Assembly: GCA_019638485.1 (NCBI GenBank)
Contig: JAHBTP010000002.1
Span: 310,001-374,000 of the forward strand
DNA: 64,000 nt
Direction of reading: 5' to 3'
From: Ferruginibacter sp.
GTDB taxonomy: Bacteria; Bacteroidota; Bacteroidia; Chitinophagales; Chitinophagaceae
Shown: positions 26,919 to 35,856 of the stretch, one piece after another
Position numbering within the stretch: the stretch's first letter is position 1
Layout: each line of letters starts with the position of its first letter
Made by a program: the position numbers and the translations under genes
Notes under the pieces: generated by a model
Told to the model about the DNA's origin: nothing
Databases searched by the model: none
The model's input: the letters and a program-made list of their open reading frames with translations, nothing else

Positions 26919-27533
26919 CTATTTTTTAAAATCCAGAATGGAAATAATTTCATCACAAAAATGGTATTCATTTTTATCATTACTGCTGATAATTAAAAGC
27001 CTGTCATTTGCATATTGATTAATGAGTTGATGATATAAAGCTACACCTTCACTATCCAGGTTAGTTAACGGTTCATCTAATAATAATACCGGCGTATTGC
27101 AAAAGAATGCCTGTGCTAATTTTAATCTTTGTTTCATTCCACTACTAAAAAAGCGGATTTGTTTATTCATAGCATGAGATAAATTAATTTCATTTAATAT
27201 CTCATCTATTTCTTTTATTCTTTGCTTAAAAGAAAAATGAAATTTTAAAAACTCTATTGCCGTCATTTCCTCAATAAGTTCAAGGTAGGGCGCTGATATT
27301 GAGATGAAGGGATATGGGTTTTCGATATTTTCTCCGGTATCTTCATGCGTATATGTTATGGTTCCTCGGCTATGGTGCATAGCACCCGCCAATACCTGAA
27401 GCAATGTTGATTTGCCCGACCCGTTAGGTCCTGTAATACCATAAGTGTGATGGGGTGAAAACTCAAATGAAAAATCTTTGAAGACCCATTCGCGATTGTA
27501 ACGTTTGCCTACATTTTGCAAACTAATCTTCAT
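26919..27533 (-). CDS. ABC transporter ATP-binding protein without visible permease
   Basis: 204 residues, a single nucleotide-binding domain. Walker A is GPNGSGKSTLL near residue 37, the signature is FFSSGMKQRLKLA near 127, Walker B is PVLLLDEPLTNLD near 147, and the H-loop position carries SSND rather than a His. Small size resembles CcmA-type exporters. It overlaps the lpxA end by 11 bp and closes the lipid A operon. No membrane partner is encoded beside it, so it must pair with a permease elsewhere; a role in envelope lipid transport is inference. Confidence 0.88.
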   Translation of the reverse strand: MKISLQNVGKRYNREWVFKDFSFEFSPHHTYGITGPNGSGKSTLLQVLAGAMHHSRGTITYTHEDTGENIENPYPFISISAPYLELIEEMTAIEFLKFHFSFKQRIKEIDEILNEINLSHAMNKQIRFFSSGMKQRLKLAQAFFCNTPVLLLDEPLTNLDSEGVALYHQLINQYANDRLLIISSNDKNEYHFCDEIISILDFKK

Positions 27534-28320
27534 CTTTAAAATCTTTGCTATGAACCTTGATAATACCTTTTTTACTATCCTGGATGAATTGCAAAATGGC
27601 TTTTTTCTCGGGGGTGTCTTTAAAGTTCTCAGAAATATATTCTAATGCCTGTGTAATGTTTAATCCTTTATTATAAATGTGTCTGTATATATCCAGGATT
27701 TCATTAATGGTATCGGAAGTGTAGCCACGTCGTTGAAGGCCAACGGAGTTAACGCCGGCATAACTTAAAGGAGAACGAGCTGCTTTTATAAAGGGGGGTA
27801 CATCTTTTACTATGGATGATTGTCCGCCAATATAAGTGTGTGCACCAATACGGGTAAACTGAGGGGCGGCAGCCATTCCGCCGATGATGGCATAATCTCC
27901 GATTTCAACATGTCCTGCAAGTTGAACACTATTAGCAATGATTACGTTATCGCCCAAAATACAATCGTGGGCGATATGTGCATAGGCCATTATCAAACAA
28001 TTTTTTCCAACTGCTGTTTTCCATTTATCCTGAGTGCCTCTGTTTACAGTTACACATTCTCTTATGGTAGTGTTATCACCAATTTCAACTGTTGTCTTTT
28101 CGCCCATGAATTTTAGGTCTTGCGGGATACCACCAATAACGGCTCCGGGAAAAATTGTACAAGCCAGGCCAATATGTGCCCCTTCCATAATTACCGCATT
28201 AGACATAATGTGGCTACCTTCGCCAATAACGACTTCGGCATGGATTACTGCAAAAGGGTCTATGCGAACATTTTTTCCGATTTTAGCAGCCGGATCTATG
28301 TGGGCAAGAGGACTGATCAT
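27523..28320 (-). CDS. lpxA: UDP-N-acetylglucosamine acyltransferase
   Basis: 265 residues, full length. The N-terminal two-thirds is a left-handed parallel beta-helix with hexapeptide repeats, beginning ISPLAHIDPAAKIGKNVRI. Characteristic segments are GAVIGGIPQDLKF near residue 65, RECVTVNRGT near 90, and the catalytic His region IMAYAHIAHDC near 115. LpxA transfers a 3-hydroxyacyl chain from ACP to UDP-GlcNAc, the first step of lipid A synthesis in the cytoplasm. It overlaps lpxC/fabZ by 4 bp (ATGA) and the ABC gene by 11 bp. Confidence 0.97.
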   Translation of the reverse strand: MISPLAHIDPAAKIGKNVRIDPFAVIHAEVVIGEGSHIMSNAVIMEGAHIGLACTIFPGAVIGGIPQDLKFMGEKTTVEIGDNTTIRECVTVNRGTQDKWKTAVGKNCLIMAYAHIAHDCILGDNVIIANSVQLAGHVEIGDYAIIGGMAAAPQFTRIGAHTYIGGQSSIVKDVPPFIKAARSPLSYAGVNSVGLQRRGYTSDTINEILDIYRHIYNKGLNITQALEYISENFKDTPEKKAILQFIQDSKKGIIKVHSKDFKDED

Positions 28321-29744
28321 TGTTGATGCTTTGGTTTTTTTACAATTTGGGCTACCAATATTGCTTCGGCTGCCAGTTTATCTCCAATATAAATAGTTCC
28401 TTTCATTTCACAAATACCTCTTCGAATAGGATGTAGTAATTCCATTTTTAAAATTAGGGTATCTCCGGGTACTACTTTTTGTTTGAATTTACATCCTTCA
28501 ATTTTTAAAAAATAAGTATCATACTGGTCTTCAGAATTACGTGGTATGGCCAATAATCCTCCTGTTTGTGCAAGTGCTTCAATTTGTAGAACACCCGGCA
28601 TTACAGCATTTCCGGGAAAATGTCCGGTAAAAAAAGGTTCATTATAAGTTACGTTCTTAATGGCTATTACATGCTTATCTGTTAGTTCCATTACCTTATC
28701 AACCAACAAAAATGGATAACGATGAGGGAGCGTTCGTTCAATATCATGCACATCTAATACAGGGGCCTGATTGGGGTCGTAAACAGGAACATCCATTGTG
28801 GCTTTAACTTTCTTAATATGTTCCTTTATTTTTTTTGCAAACTTTACATTGGATGAATGTCCGGGGCGATTGGCTATGATATGTCCTTTAAAAGGGAAAC
28901 CTACTAAACCAAGATCACCTACAACATCTAATAATTTATGTCGTGCAGGTTCATTAGGATATCTCAATTCCAAATTATTTAAAATTCCGGCTTCACTAAC
29001 CTGAACATCTGTTTTATGAAATATTTTTGAAATTCTTTCTACCTGATCTTTTGTAACCGGTTTATCAACTACTACGATGGCGTTATTAATATCTCCACCT
29101 TTAATGAGATTATGTTCTATTAATTGTTCCAATTCATGAAAAAAGCAAAACGTACGGCTAGATGCAACCTTCTGAGGAAAATCGGTTACCTTTTTTAAGT
29201 CGGCATGCTGTGTGCCTAATATAGGAGAGTTGAAATCAATAAGTGTGTTAATCCGGTATCCATCGAAAGGCATAGCTACCATTTCAACTTTTTTCTCTTC
29301 ATCAATAAAAACAATGTTTTCAGAAATGGGATAATAAATTTTTTCATTATCCTGTTTTTCAATTCCGGCTTTATTTATGGCGTCAACAAAAGGTTGTGCA
29401 CTACCATCTAAAATAGGTACTTCTTCTCCATTAATTTCAATGATAACATTGTCAACCCCGGTACCAACCAATGCTGCCATAAGGTGTTCAATGGTACTAA
29501 TGCGAGCTCCATTAAGACCAATTGTAGTACTTCGTGTAGTATCAATTACATTATCTACATCTGCCTTAATACGTGTTTTCTCTTTCAAGTCAATACGCTG
29601 AAAAACTATACCATGATTTGCCGGTGCGGGTTTTAAAACCATTTTAACCGATTGTCCGGTATGGATACCGGCTCCCGAAATAGTAATTTCACTTTTAAGT
29701 GTGTGCTGAAATGAGATGGCGTTTCCCTGCTTTCGGTCTGTCAT
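28317..29744 (-). CDS. lpxC-fabZ: Bifunctional UDP-3-O-acyl-GlcNAc deacetylase / 3-hydroxyacyl-ACP dehydratase
   Basis: 475 residues, a fusion. Residues 1-310 are LpxC: GAGIHTGQ near 25, zinc-binding STIEHLMAAL near 83, and the second zinc site RHKLLDVVGDLGL near 240. Residues 325-475 are FabZ: RTLPHRYPFLLVDKV, and the catalytic GHFPGNAVMPGVLQIEALAQ with His and Glu near 372-385. LpxC commits the cell to lipid A; FabZ dehydrates 3-hydroxyacyl-ACP from the same pool. One chain fixes their ratio. This fusion is characteristic of Bacteroidota. The gene lies between lpxD and lpxA in the operon. Confidence 0.97.
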   Translation of the reverse strand: MTDRKQGNAISFQHTLKSEITISGAGIHTGQSVKMVLKPAPANHGIVFQRIDLKEKTRIKADVDNVIDTTRSTTIGLNGARISTIEHLMAALVGTGVDNVIIEINGEEVPILDGSAQPFVDAINKAGIEKQDNEKIYYPISENIVFIDEEKKVEMVAMPFDGYRINTLIDFNSPILGTQHADLKKVTDFPQKVASSRTFCFFHELEQLIEHNLIKGGDINNAIVVVDKPVTKDQVERISKIFHKTDVQVSEAGILNNLELRYPNEPARHKLLDVVGDLGLVGFPFKGHIIANRPGHSSNVKFAKKIKEHIKKVKATMDVPVYDPNQAPVLDVHDIERTLPHRYPFLLVDKVMELTDKHVIAIKNVTYNEPFFTGHFPGNAVMPGVLQIEALAQTGGLLAIPRNSEDQYDTYFLKIEGCKFKQKVVPGDTLILKMELLHPIRRGICEMKGTIYIGDKLAAEAILVAQIVKKPKHQQ

Positions 29745-29791
29745 AAAACAAAAATAGGAAAAGTATTGTATTACAAGATTTAAGCGGTTAC

Positions 29792-30838
29792 CTAGTCGGC
29801 ATTTAAACGGAGAGATTTAATAATTTGCTCCAATTCTGAAAGACGTTTTTCCATTTCTGGGAGATTTCGGTTTACAGCCTGGCTTCTTAATGCGCTTGAA
29901 TATTCAAAGGCGGGTGAACCGGTTACTGCTGTATTGGGAAGCCTGATGGACTTGCTTACTCCGCTTTGGGCATTTATTTTACTCCCGTCGGCAATTTGAA
30001 TATGGCCTACAATGCCAGCCTGGCCGCCAATCATAACATTATTTCCAATTTTGGTGCTTCCACTTACGCCTGCCTGAGCAGCGATTACCGTATTGCTTCC
30101 AATCTCAACATTGTGGGCAATTTGCACCAAATTGTCAATCTTTGCGCCTGATTTTATGAGTGTAGAACCCATCGTGGCACGGTCAATAGTGGCGTTTGCA
30201 CCAATTTCAACATTGTCTTCAATTACCACATTGCCAATTTGCGGAACTTTAATAAAAGTACCGTTTGTTTGAGGTGCAAACCCAAATCCATCACTACCTA
30301 TTACAACACCGGCGTGGATTTTTACATCCCTACCAACCTTGCAGTTATTATAAATTTTTACCCCCGGAAGGATAATGCTATTATTTCCAATTTCCACGTT
30401 AGGGCCTAAATAACAGTTAGGAAATATTTTTACGTTATTTCCTATAGTTGTGTTTTGGTCTATATAAGTAAAGGCGCCAATGTACACCTGATTACCCATT
30501 TTTACCGATTCATGAACAAAGGAGGGTTGCTCAATACCCATTAATTGCTGGGTTTGAAGTTTTTCATATTGGTCTAATAATGTAGCAAACGCACTATAAG
30601 GGTCTTTTACTCTTATTAGCGTAGCTTTAACCTGGTGTTTTAATTCAAGAGAATCATTAAGAAGCACAATAGATGCATTGGTAGAGTAGAGGTAGTCTTC
30701 GTACTTAGGATTGGCCAAAAACGCCAATTGCCCATTAAGGGCTTCTTCAATTTTTCCGAATGAAGACACAGAAATAGCGGCATCTCCTTCAATTTTGCCT
30801 TGTATTAGGGCTGCTATCTGACCTGCTGTAAACTCCAT
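29792..30838 (-). CDS. lpxD: UDP-3-O-(3-hydroxyacyl)glucosamine N-acyltransferase
   Basis: 348 residues. The N-terminal uridine-binding domain (1-100, with FLANPKYEDYLYST) is followed by a long hexapeptide-repeat beta-helix (about 100-310). The repeats carry KIHAGVVIGSDGFGFAP near residue 175 and the catalytic-His segment VQIAHNVEIGS near 240. A C-terminal helix (EKRLSELEQIIKSLR) completes the trimeric fold. LpxD adds the second 3-hydroxyacyl chain, to the 2-amino group exposed by LpxC. Spacing to lpxC/fabZ is 47 bp and to the HD gene 28 bp, consistent with one operon. Confidence 0.97.
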   Translation of the reverse strand: MEFTAGQIAALIQGKIEGDAAISVSSFGKIEEALNGQLAFLANPKYEDYLYSTNASIVLLNDSLELKHQVKATLIRVKDPYSAFATLLDQYEKLQTQQLMGIEQPSFVHESVKMGNQVYIGAFTYIDQNTTIGNNVKIFPNCYLGPNVEIGNNSIILPGVKIYNNCKVGRDVKIHAGVVIGSDGFGFAPQTNGTFIKVPQIGNVVIEDNVEIGANATIDRATMGSTLIKSGAKIDNLVQIAHNVEIGSNTVIAAQAGVSGSTKIGNNVMIGGQAGIVGHIQIADGSKINAQSGVSKSIRLPNTAVTGSPAFEYSSALRSQAVNRNLPEMEKRLSELEQIIKSLRLNAD

Positions 30839-30866
30839 AAATGTGAAAGCTTCTGCTAAATTTCAA

Positions 30867-32042
30867 TCAATTTAGCAAACAAATGTAATATTTTTTAATC
30901 TTGCCACTAAGGTTTTCATTAATCAGGGCATTGTCCACTGCCGATATGTCTTTTACTGTTCCATCTTTAAAGAGGATGTTAATCTGTTCTTCTTCAAAAT
31001 CATAAGTTCGGCTGGTGGCTTCTCCGGTAAAAACGAGCCAGGATACTTCCTCATCGCTCAAACCCAATTGTGATTTTATTATAGATTTTCTTTCAGCTAC
31101 AAACGCTGCATTTACAGGCTCGGCAAAGTATCTAACTTTTAATAATTTGCGGTTAATCAACCCTTCACAAAGGAGACTTAACGGTTTATCTTTATGAAAA
31201 CGCCATTTTTTTATTGCCATAAGCACATCGGTATCGTCCATATTACAAAATTTCTCTAAGCTTCTTTCACTGTTATGGATAAAACTAAAAAGCGGCTCAT
31301 CACAATCAGCACCTAAGAATCTGGCTCGTTTTACTATGCGTTGAAGCATTTGTTCTGCACTAACTACTGTTTTATGTAAATATACCTGCCAGTACATCAG
31401 CCTTCGAGCTACAATAAACTTTTCAATTGAATAGATTCCTTTCTCCTCTATCATTAATTCACCGTTATGCACAGTAAGCATTTTTAAAATTCGATCATAA
31501 CCTATCACCCCTTCACTAACTCCGGTGAAAAAACTATCACGGGTCAAGTAATCCATTCGATCAACATCTAATTGCCCACTTACTAATTGATGAAGGAATT
31601 TTTTATGATATTTATTTTGAAAGATATCAATAGCCATTTGAAGTTGGTTATTGAATTGAATATTTAACTCCTTCATTAGAGCAAGAGAAATATCTTCATG
31701 ATTCATTCCTTCCGCCATAACGTGCTCCAATGCATGTGAAAAAGGTCCATGGCCAATATCATGAAGTAGGATAGCAATCTTTGCACCCAGTTGTTCTTCA
31801 GGTGTGATGTCAATTCCCTTTTCAATTAACTCTTGTAAAGCACATCGCATAAGATGGTAGGCGCCCAAAGAATGGTGTAAGCGAGTATGCACAGCTCCGG
31901 GATAAACAAGATGTGCCATAGCCATTTGATGAATGCGCCGTAAGCGTTGGTAGTATGGATGCGAAATAATGTCGTTGATAAGAGAATGGTCTATGGTAAT
32001 AAATCCGTAAACAGGGTCGTTGATGATTTTATGAAAGCCCAT
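30867..32042 (-). CDS. HD-domain phosphohydrolase (dGTPase/SAMHD1-like)
   Basis: 391 residues. The metal-binding HD signature is spread as H (YPGAVHTRLHHSLGAYHL, near 50), HD (ILLHDIGHGPFSHALEH, near 94) and D (QLDVDRMDYLTRDS near 165), the pattern of YdhJ/SAMHD1-like dNTP or nucleotide phosphohydrolases. The substrate cannot be assigned. It is the first gene of the lipid A operon, a placement seen in Bacteroidota; a link between nucleotide and lipid A metabolism is unproven. A -7 box lies 35 nt upstream of the ATG at 32042. porX runs divergently. Confidence 0.9.
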   Translation of the reverse strand: MGFHKIINDPVYGFITIDHSLINDIISHPYYQRLRRIHQMAMAHLVYPGAVHTRLHHSLGAYHLMRCALQELIEKGIDITPEEQLGAKIAILLHDIGHGPFSHALEHVMAEGMNHEDISLALMKELNIQFNNQLQMAIDIFQNKYHKKFLHQLVSGQLDVDRMDYLTRDSFFTGVSEGVIGYDRILKMLTVHNGELMIEEKGIYSIEKFIVARRLMYWQVYLHKTVVSAEQMLQRIVKRARFLGADCDEPLFSFIHNSERSLEKFCNMDDTDVLMAIKKWRFHKDKPLSLLCEGLINRKLLKVRYFAEPVNAAFVAERKSIIKSQLGLSDEEVSWLVFTGEATSRTYDFEEEQINILFKDGTVKDISAVDNALINENLSGKIKKYYICLLN

Positions 32043-32077
32043 AATTGCCTTTTATGTTAAAGGTTTTACAAAAGGAG

Positions 32078-32085
32078 CAAAGCTA
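32078..32085 (-). promoter_or_regulatory. -7 box of the HD-lpx operon
   Basis: Minus-strand TAGCTTTG, exact TANNTTTG, with a predicted leader of about 30 nt to the ATG at 32042. A clear -33 element is not visible. Confidence 0.5.
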
Positions 32086-32181
32086 TGCTACGTAATGAGA
32101 AAAAATTGAATTTGCTTGGCATCCATCACGTAAATTTACCTGAAAGGCATTAATCTTAGTCATTGAAAAAGTTTTTGCGCT

Positions 32182-33738
32182 ATGAATGTACCTAAAATTC
32201 TATGGGTGGATGATGAAATAGACAGCCTCACCTCACAGATTATGTTTCTTGAAAACAAAGGATATGCTGTTGAGACCCGTACCAACGGGTATGATGCGGT
32301 AGAGTATGTAAAGGATAATTTTGTAGATGTGGTATTACTTGACGAATCCATGCCTGGGATTACAGGGTTGCAAACACTTCAGGAAATAAAAGGAGTACGC
32401 GGTAACGTTCCTGTAGTATTGATTACCAAAAACGAAGCAGAGAATATTATGAATGAGGCTATTGGTAGCCAGATTAGTGATTACTTGATAAAACCGGTAA
32501 ATCCTAATCAGGTTTGGCTGAGTTTGAAAAAGTTGATTGACAACAAAAGACTTGTTGCTGAAAAAACCACCCAGGCGTATCAGCAGGAATTTCAATCACT
32601 CTTTTCTGCAGTAAATAGTAATCCGGATTACAATGGTTGGATGGATATTTACAAAAAGCTGGTGTATTGGGAATTGGAAATGGAAAAGAGTGATAGTCCT
32701 GAAATGCAGGATGTGTTAGAAACTCAAAAACAAGAAGCTAACACTGAATTTTTTAAGTATGTATCCAAAAACTATGCATCCTGGGTTTCACCAAAGAGTA
32801 CAGATGGCCCGATAATGAGTAATGTGTTGATGAAGTATAAAGTTTTTCCTCATCTTGAAAAAGGAACACCATTGTTTTTTGTTTTGATTGATAATCTTCG
32901 TTTTGATCAATGGAAAGCAATCCAACCCATTTTTGCATCGGGTTTTCGTATTCATGAAGAAGATACTTTTTATTCCATCTTACCCACAGCTACACAATAT
33001 GCACGCAATGCAATTTTTGCCGGACTCATGCCCATTGAAATTGAAAAACAATTTCCTGAAGAATGGAAAAATGATGATGAAGATGGGGGTAAGAATTTAT
33101 TTGAGGAAGTCTTTTTACGTGAACAATTAAAGCATGCAGCAAAGCAGGAGATCAAGTTCTCGTTTACAAAGATTACTAACAATAATGATGGACAGAAGTT
33201 GGTAGATAATATGCATAATCTTTTACAAAATGATTTAAATGTTATTGTCTATAATTTTGTTGATATGCTTAGCCATGCCCGAACTGAAATGGAAGTTTTA
33301 AAAGAATTGGCCGGCGATGAAATAAGTTACCGAAGTATTACACAAAGCTGGTTTGAACACAGCCCTTTGCATCAGGCGTTGAAAAAGATTGCTGATAAAA
33401 AGATTACATTGATTGTAGCAACTGATCATGGTAGTACAAGGGTAAAAGTTCCTTCAAAGGTTATTGGGGATAAGCAAACGACAGCTAATTTGCGTTATAA
33501 GCATGGACGTAATCTAAACTATGATGCAAAGGACGTATTGGTATTTCGCGATCCGAGAGATGCAGGGTTACCTGTACCAACAGTAAACTCAAGCTTTATT
33601 TTTGCCAAAAATGATTTGTATTTGTGTTATCCTAATAATTACAACCACTATGTAAATTATTACCGTAATACCTTTCAGCATGGTGGAATTAGTTTGGAAG
33701 AAATGATTATTCCTATTATCCGGATGTCAAATAAATAG
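32182..33738 (+). CDS. porX: T9SS regulator PorX (receiver plus PglZ phosphatase-like domain)
   Basis: 518 residues. Residues 1-120 are a receiver domain with WVDDEID (D10/D11), phospho-acceptor D54 in LLDESMPG and Lys in YLIKPV. A helical linker follows. The C-terminal half is a PglZ-type alkaline-phosphatase fold with metal-binding FVLIDNLRFDQW, the nucleophile region ILPTATQYARNA and ATDHGSTRV. PorX controls expression of type IX secretion genes with the kinase PorY and sigma factor SigP. The P. gingivalis protein has been shown to cleave oligonucleotides. porY and sigP are not in this window. It is unlike OmpR regulators because it has no DNA-binding domain. Confidence 0.95.
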   Translation: MNVPKILWVDDEIDSLTSQIMFLENKGYAVETRTNGYDAVEYVKDNFVDVVLLDESMPGITGLQTLQEIKGVRGNVPVVLITKNEAENIMNEAIGSQISDYLIKPVNPNQVWLSLKKLIDNKRLVAEKTTQAYQQEFQSLFSAVNSNPDYNGWMDIYKKLVYWELEMEKSDSPEMQDVLETQKQEANTEFFKYVSKNYASWVSPKSTDGPIMSNVLMKYKVFPHLEKGTPLFFVLIDNLRFDQWKAIQPIFASGFRIHEEDTFYSILPTATQYARNAIFAGLMPIEIEKQFPEEWKNDDEDGGKNLFEEVFLREQLKHAAKQEIKFSFTKITNNNDGQKLVDNMHNLLQNDLNVIVYNFVDMLSHARTEMEVLKELAGDEISYRSITQSWFEHSPLHQALKKIADKKITLIVATDHGSTRVKVPSKVIGDKQTTANLRYKHGRNLNYDAKDVLVFRDPRDAGLPVPTVNSSFIFAKNDLYLCYPNNYNHYVNYYRNTFQHGGISLEEMIIPIIRMSNK

Positions 33739-33819
33739 AGTGTACACATGTTGTGGAGAATGTTTTTTCGGAATTTGTAGAAATTAAAATAAAGTTGCAG
33801 TAATAAAGAAGTATTAGTT

Positions 33820-34119
33820 ATGAAAATTACACAGTCGGTATTAGATAAGATTGAAAAGATAATTGAAGAATCCGGCTATATTATCAGATATGAACGTGGT
33901 AATTTCCAAAGTGGATTTTGTATTCTGCGTGAAAAGAAAGTGGTTGTTTTAAATAAATTTTTTCAACTTGAAGGCCGTATTAATACCTTGATAGATTTAC
34001 TGCCTCAGCTTGATATTGAATTTGATTCACTTACCCGCGAGAGTCAAAAATTGTATGAAGAGTTACAACGTCAGGATGAAGAGGTAAATAAACAAACGGA
34101 TGAACTGTCCCCCGCTTAA
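33820..34119 (+). CDS. Small conserved hypothetical protein
   Basis: 99 residues. The N-terminal half is alpha/beta (ITQSVLDKIEKIIEESGYIIRYERGNFQSGFCIL, then EKKVVVLNKFFQLEGRINTLIDLLPQL), and the C-terminus is a charged helix (ESQKLYEELQRQDEEVNKQ) that may be a coiled coil. I do not recognise a functional family. It overlaps the following PhnP-like gene by 20 bp in another frame, which argues that it is real and translationally coupled. The pair may act together, but nothing in the sequence shows how. Confidence 0.7.
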   Translation: MKITQSVLDKIEKIIEESGYIIRYERGNFQSGFCILREKKVVVLNKFFQLEGRINTLIDLLPQLDIEFDSLTRESQKLYEELQRQDEEVNKQTDELSPA

Positions 34120-34882
34120 AGTAACTTTTTTAGGCACCGGTACCAGCAGCGGAGTTCCTATGATTGCGTGTGATTGTGAGGTGTGTAGATCTGAGGATTC
34201 AAAAGATAAACGCTTTCGGAGCAGTGTCTTAATAGAAAGTGAAACCACTACCTTGGTGGTTGATACCACTCCGGATTTTAGGTCTCAAATGCTGCGCACA
34301 GGAGTTAAAAAACTGGATGGTGTATTAGTTACTCATCATCATAAAGACCATATTGCCGGATTAGATGATGTAAAGGCCTTTTGTTATTTTCAGCAACAAG
34401 AGATGAAGGTATTTGCTACTCCAATCACTCAACAAGCATTGCATCGTGAGTTCTCTTATATTTTTGATAAGAACAAATATCCCGGTGTGCCCGATGTAAA
34501 TCTGATTACTATTTCAGATCAACCTTTTGTGGTAGGGGATATTCCGGTTGTACCTATTTTAGTCTGGCATTTACGCATGCCGGTATTAGGATTTCGATTT
34601 GGTAGATTTACCTATATAACTGATGCCAATAGAATAGACCCTGATGAAATGGCTAAAGCAAAGGATTCAGAGGTGCTGGTGTTAAATGCGCTAAGACATC
34701 AAAAGCATATTTCTCATTTTAACTTAGAAGAGGCTATTCACATGGCTGACTTACTGGGTGCTAAAACGGCTTATTTCACGCATATCAGCCATCAATTAGG
34801 ACGACATCAAGCGGTGAGTAAAGAACTTCCGACGAATCGTTTTTTAGCTTATGATGGATTGACACTCTTTTTCCCTGCTTAG
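34100..34882 (+). CDS. MBL-fold metal-dependent hydrolase, PhnP-like phosphodiesterase family
   Basis: 260 residues. The N-terminus VTFLGTGTSSGVPMIACDCEVC is typical of the PhnP/RNase Z-like branch, including its structural zinc Cys residues. The catalytic metal motif is VTHHHKDHIAGLDD near residue 75, with later ligands in LVWHLRMPVLGFRFG, FTYITDANR and the C-terminal FTHISHQLG. PhnP cleaves cyclic ribose 1,2-phosphates during phosphonate use, but no phn genes are here. The natural substrate is therefore open; a general cyclic-nucleotide or RNA-fragment phosphodiesterase is possible. It overlaps the small hypothetical gene upstream. Confidence 0.9.
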   Translation: MNCPPLKVTFLGTGTSSGVPMIACDCEVCRSEDSKDKRFRSSVLIESETTTLVVDTTPDFRSQMLRTGVKKLDGVLVTHHHKDHIAGLDDVKAFCYFQQQEMKVFATPITQQALHREFSYIFDKNKYPGVPDVNLITISDQPFVVGDIPVVPILVWHLRMPVLGFRFGRFTYITDANRIDPDEMAKAKDSEVLVLNALRHQKHISHFNLEEAIHMADLLGAKTAYFTHISHQLGRHQAVSKELPTNRFLAYDGLTLFFPA

Positions 34883-34921
34883 GGTATTGTTGCCACCTTC
34901 CATGAAGTGTAATTTACATGG

Positions 34922-35815
34922 ATGGGAATACGTAACGATAATCATTTTCTTCATTTTTCAAAAGGAGAACGAATTGGTATTCTTGCCTTGTTGGTTTTAA
35001 TAATCATAGCGCATCTTGCCCCACTATTTTTTAATCAGGATAACCTGCCTGAGCTTTCTATAAATGATCTTGCATGGCTTGAAGACACCACTTCGAATAG
35101 GCATGTACGTTATAGTTTAAAGGAAAATACAGAAACAAGGGAGGCTACATTATTTTTTTTTGATCCCAATACATTGGATGAAACAGGTTGGATTAATCTT
35201 GGGGTAAAACCATTCATCGTTCGAAATATTGAAAAGTATCGTCAAAAAGGTGGACGGTTTAAATCAAATACTGACTTAAAAAAGATTTATGGATTAACCG
35301 AAGAAGAGGTTATCAGGCTCCAGCCCTTTGTTCAAATTAAAAGTGAGCTAAATACGAAAATGGAGGTACGGGGCGGTCAGGATAATTTTTTACAAAAGCG
35401 AATAGATGTAAATGCAGCAGATAGTGCGGAATGGGAATCATTACCCGGAATAGGCGCGAAATTGTCTGTTCGTATAATAAATTTCCGTACGAGGTTGGGT
35501 GGGTTTAATACGGTTAATCAAGTTGGAGAAACGTATGGTTTGCCGGATAGTGTCTTTCAAAAAATTAAGCCCCGATTGACTATTGATGCGAAAGATAAAT
35601 TGAGGCTTATAGATATAAATACGGCAGATGTGAATGAACTGAAACAACATCCATATATACGATATGCAAATGCACAACTAATCGTGGCTTTTCGTAATCA
35701 ACATGGGCTTTTTAAACACATAGAGGATTTGAAAAAAATAATTGGCCTAGATTCCGGTTTTGTTGAAAAAGTTGGCCCCTATTTTAAATTGACTAATGAA
35801 ATAAGAGAAGAGTGA
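34922..35815 (+). CDS. Membrane-anchored helix-hairpin-helix protein (ComEA-like domains)
   Basis: 297 residues. An N-terminal transmembrane segment (IGILALLVLIIIAHLAPLFF, residues 18-37) is followed by three ComEA-type helix-hairpin-helix units. They are near residues 90-135 (GWINLGV...IRLQPFV), 160-215 (IDVNAADSAEWESLPGIGAKLSVRI) and 230-290 (LIDINTADVNELKQHPYI). ComEA binds incoming DNA in the periplasm. Here the triple repeat and anchor suit a DNA-binding or scaffold protein, and the role is inferred. It is followed by an acyl-CoA dehydrogenase gene 41 bp downstream. Confidence 0.87.
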   Translation: MGIRNDNHFLHFSKGERIGILALLVLIIIAHLAPLFFNQDNLPELSINDLAWLEDTTSNRHVRYSLKENTETREATLFFFDPNTLDETGWINLGVKPFIVRNIEKYRQKGGRFKSNTDLKKIYGLTEEEVIRLQPFVQIKSELNTKMEVRGGQDNFLQKRIDVNAADSAEWESLPGIGAKLSVRIINFRTRLGGFNTVNQVGETYGLPDSVFQKIKPRLTIDAKDKLRLIDINTADVNELKQHPYIRYANAQLIVAFRNQHGLFKHIEDLKKIIGLDSGFVEKVGPYFKLTNEIREE

Positions 35816-35856
35816 CCAATGCAAGGTTTTTTGTTAACTTGCCCAAAATTTACAAA

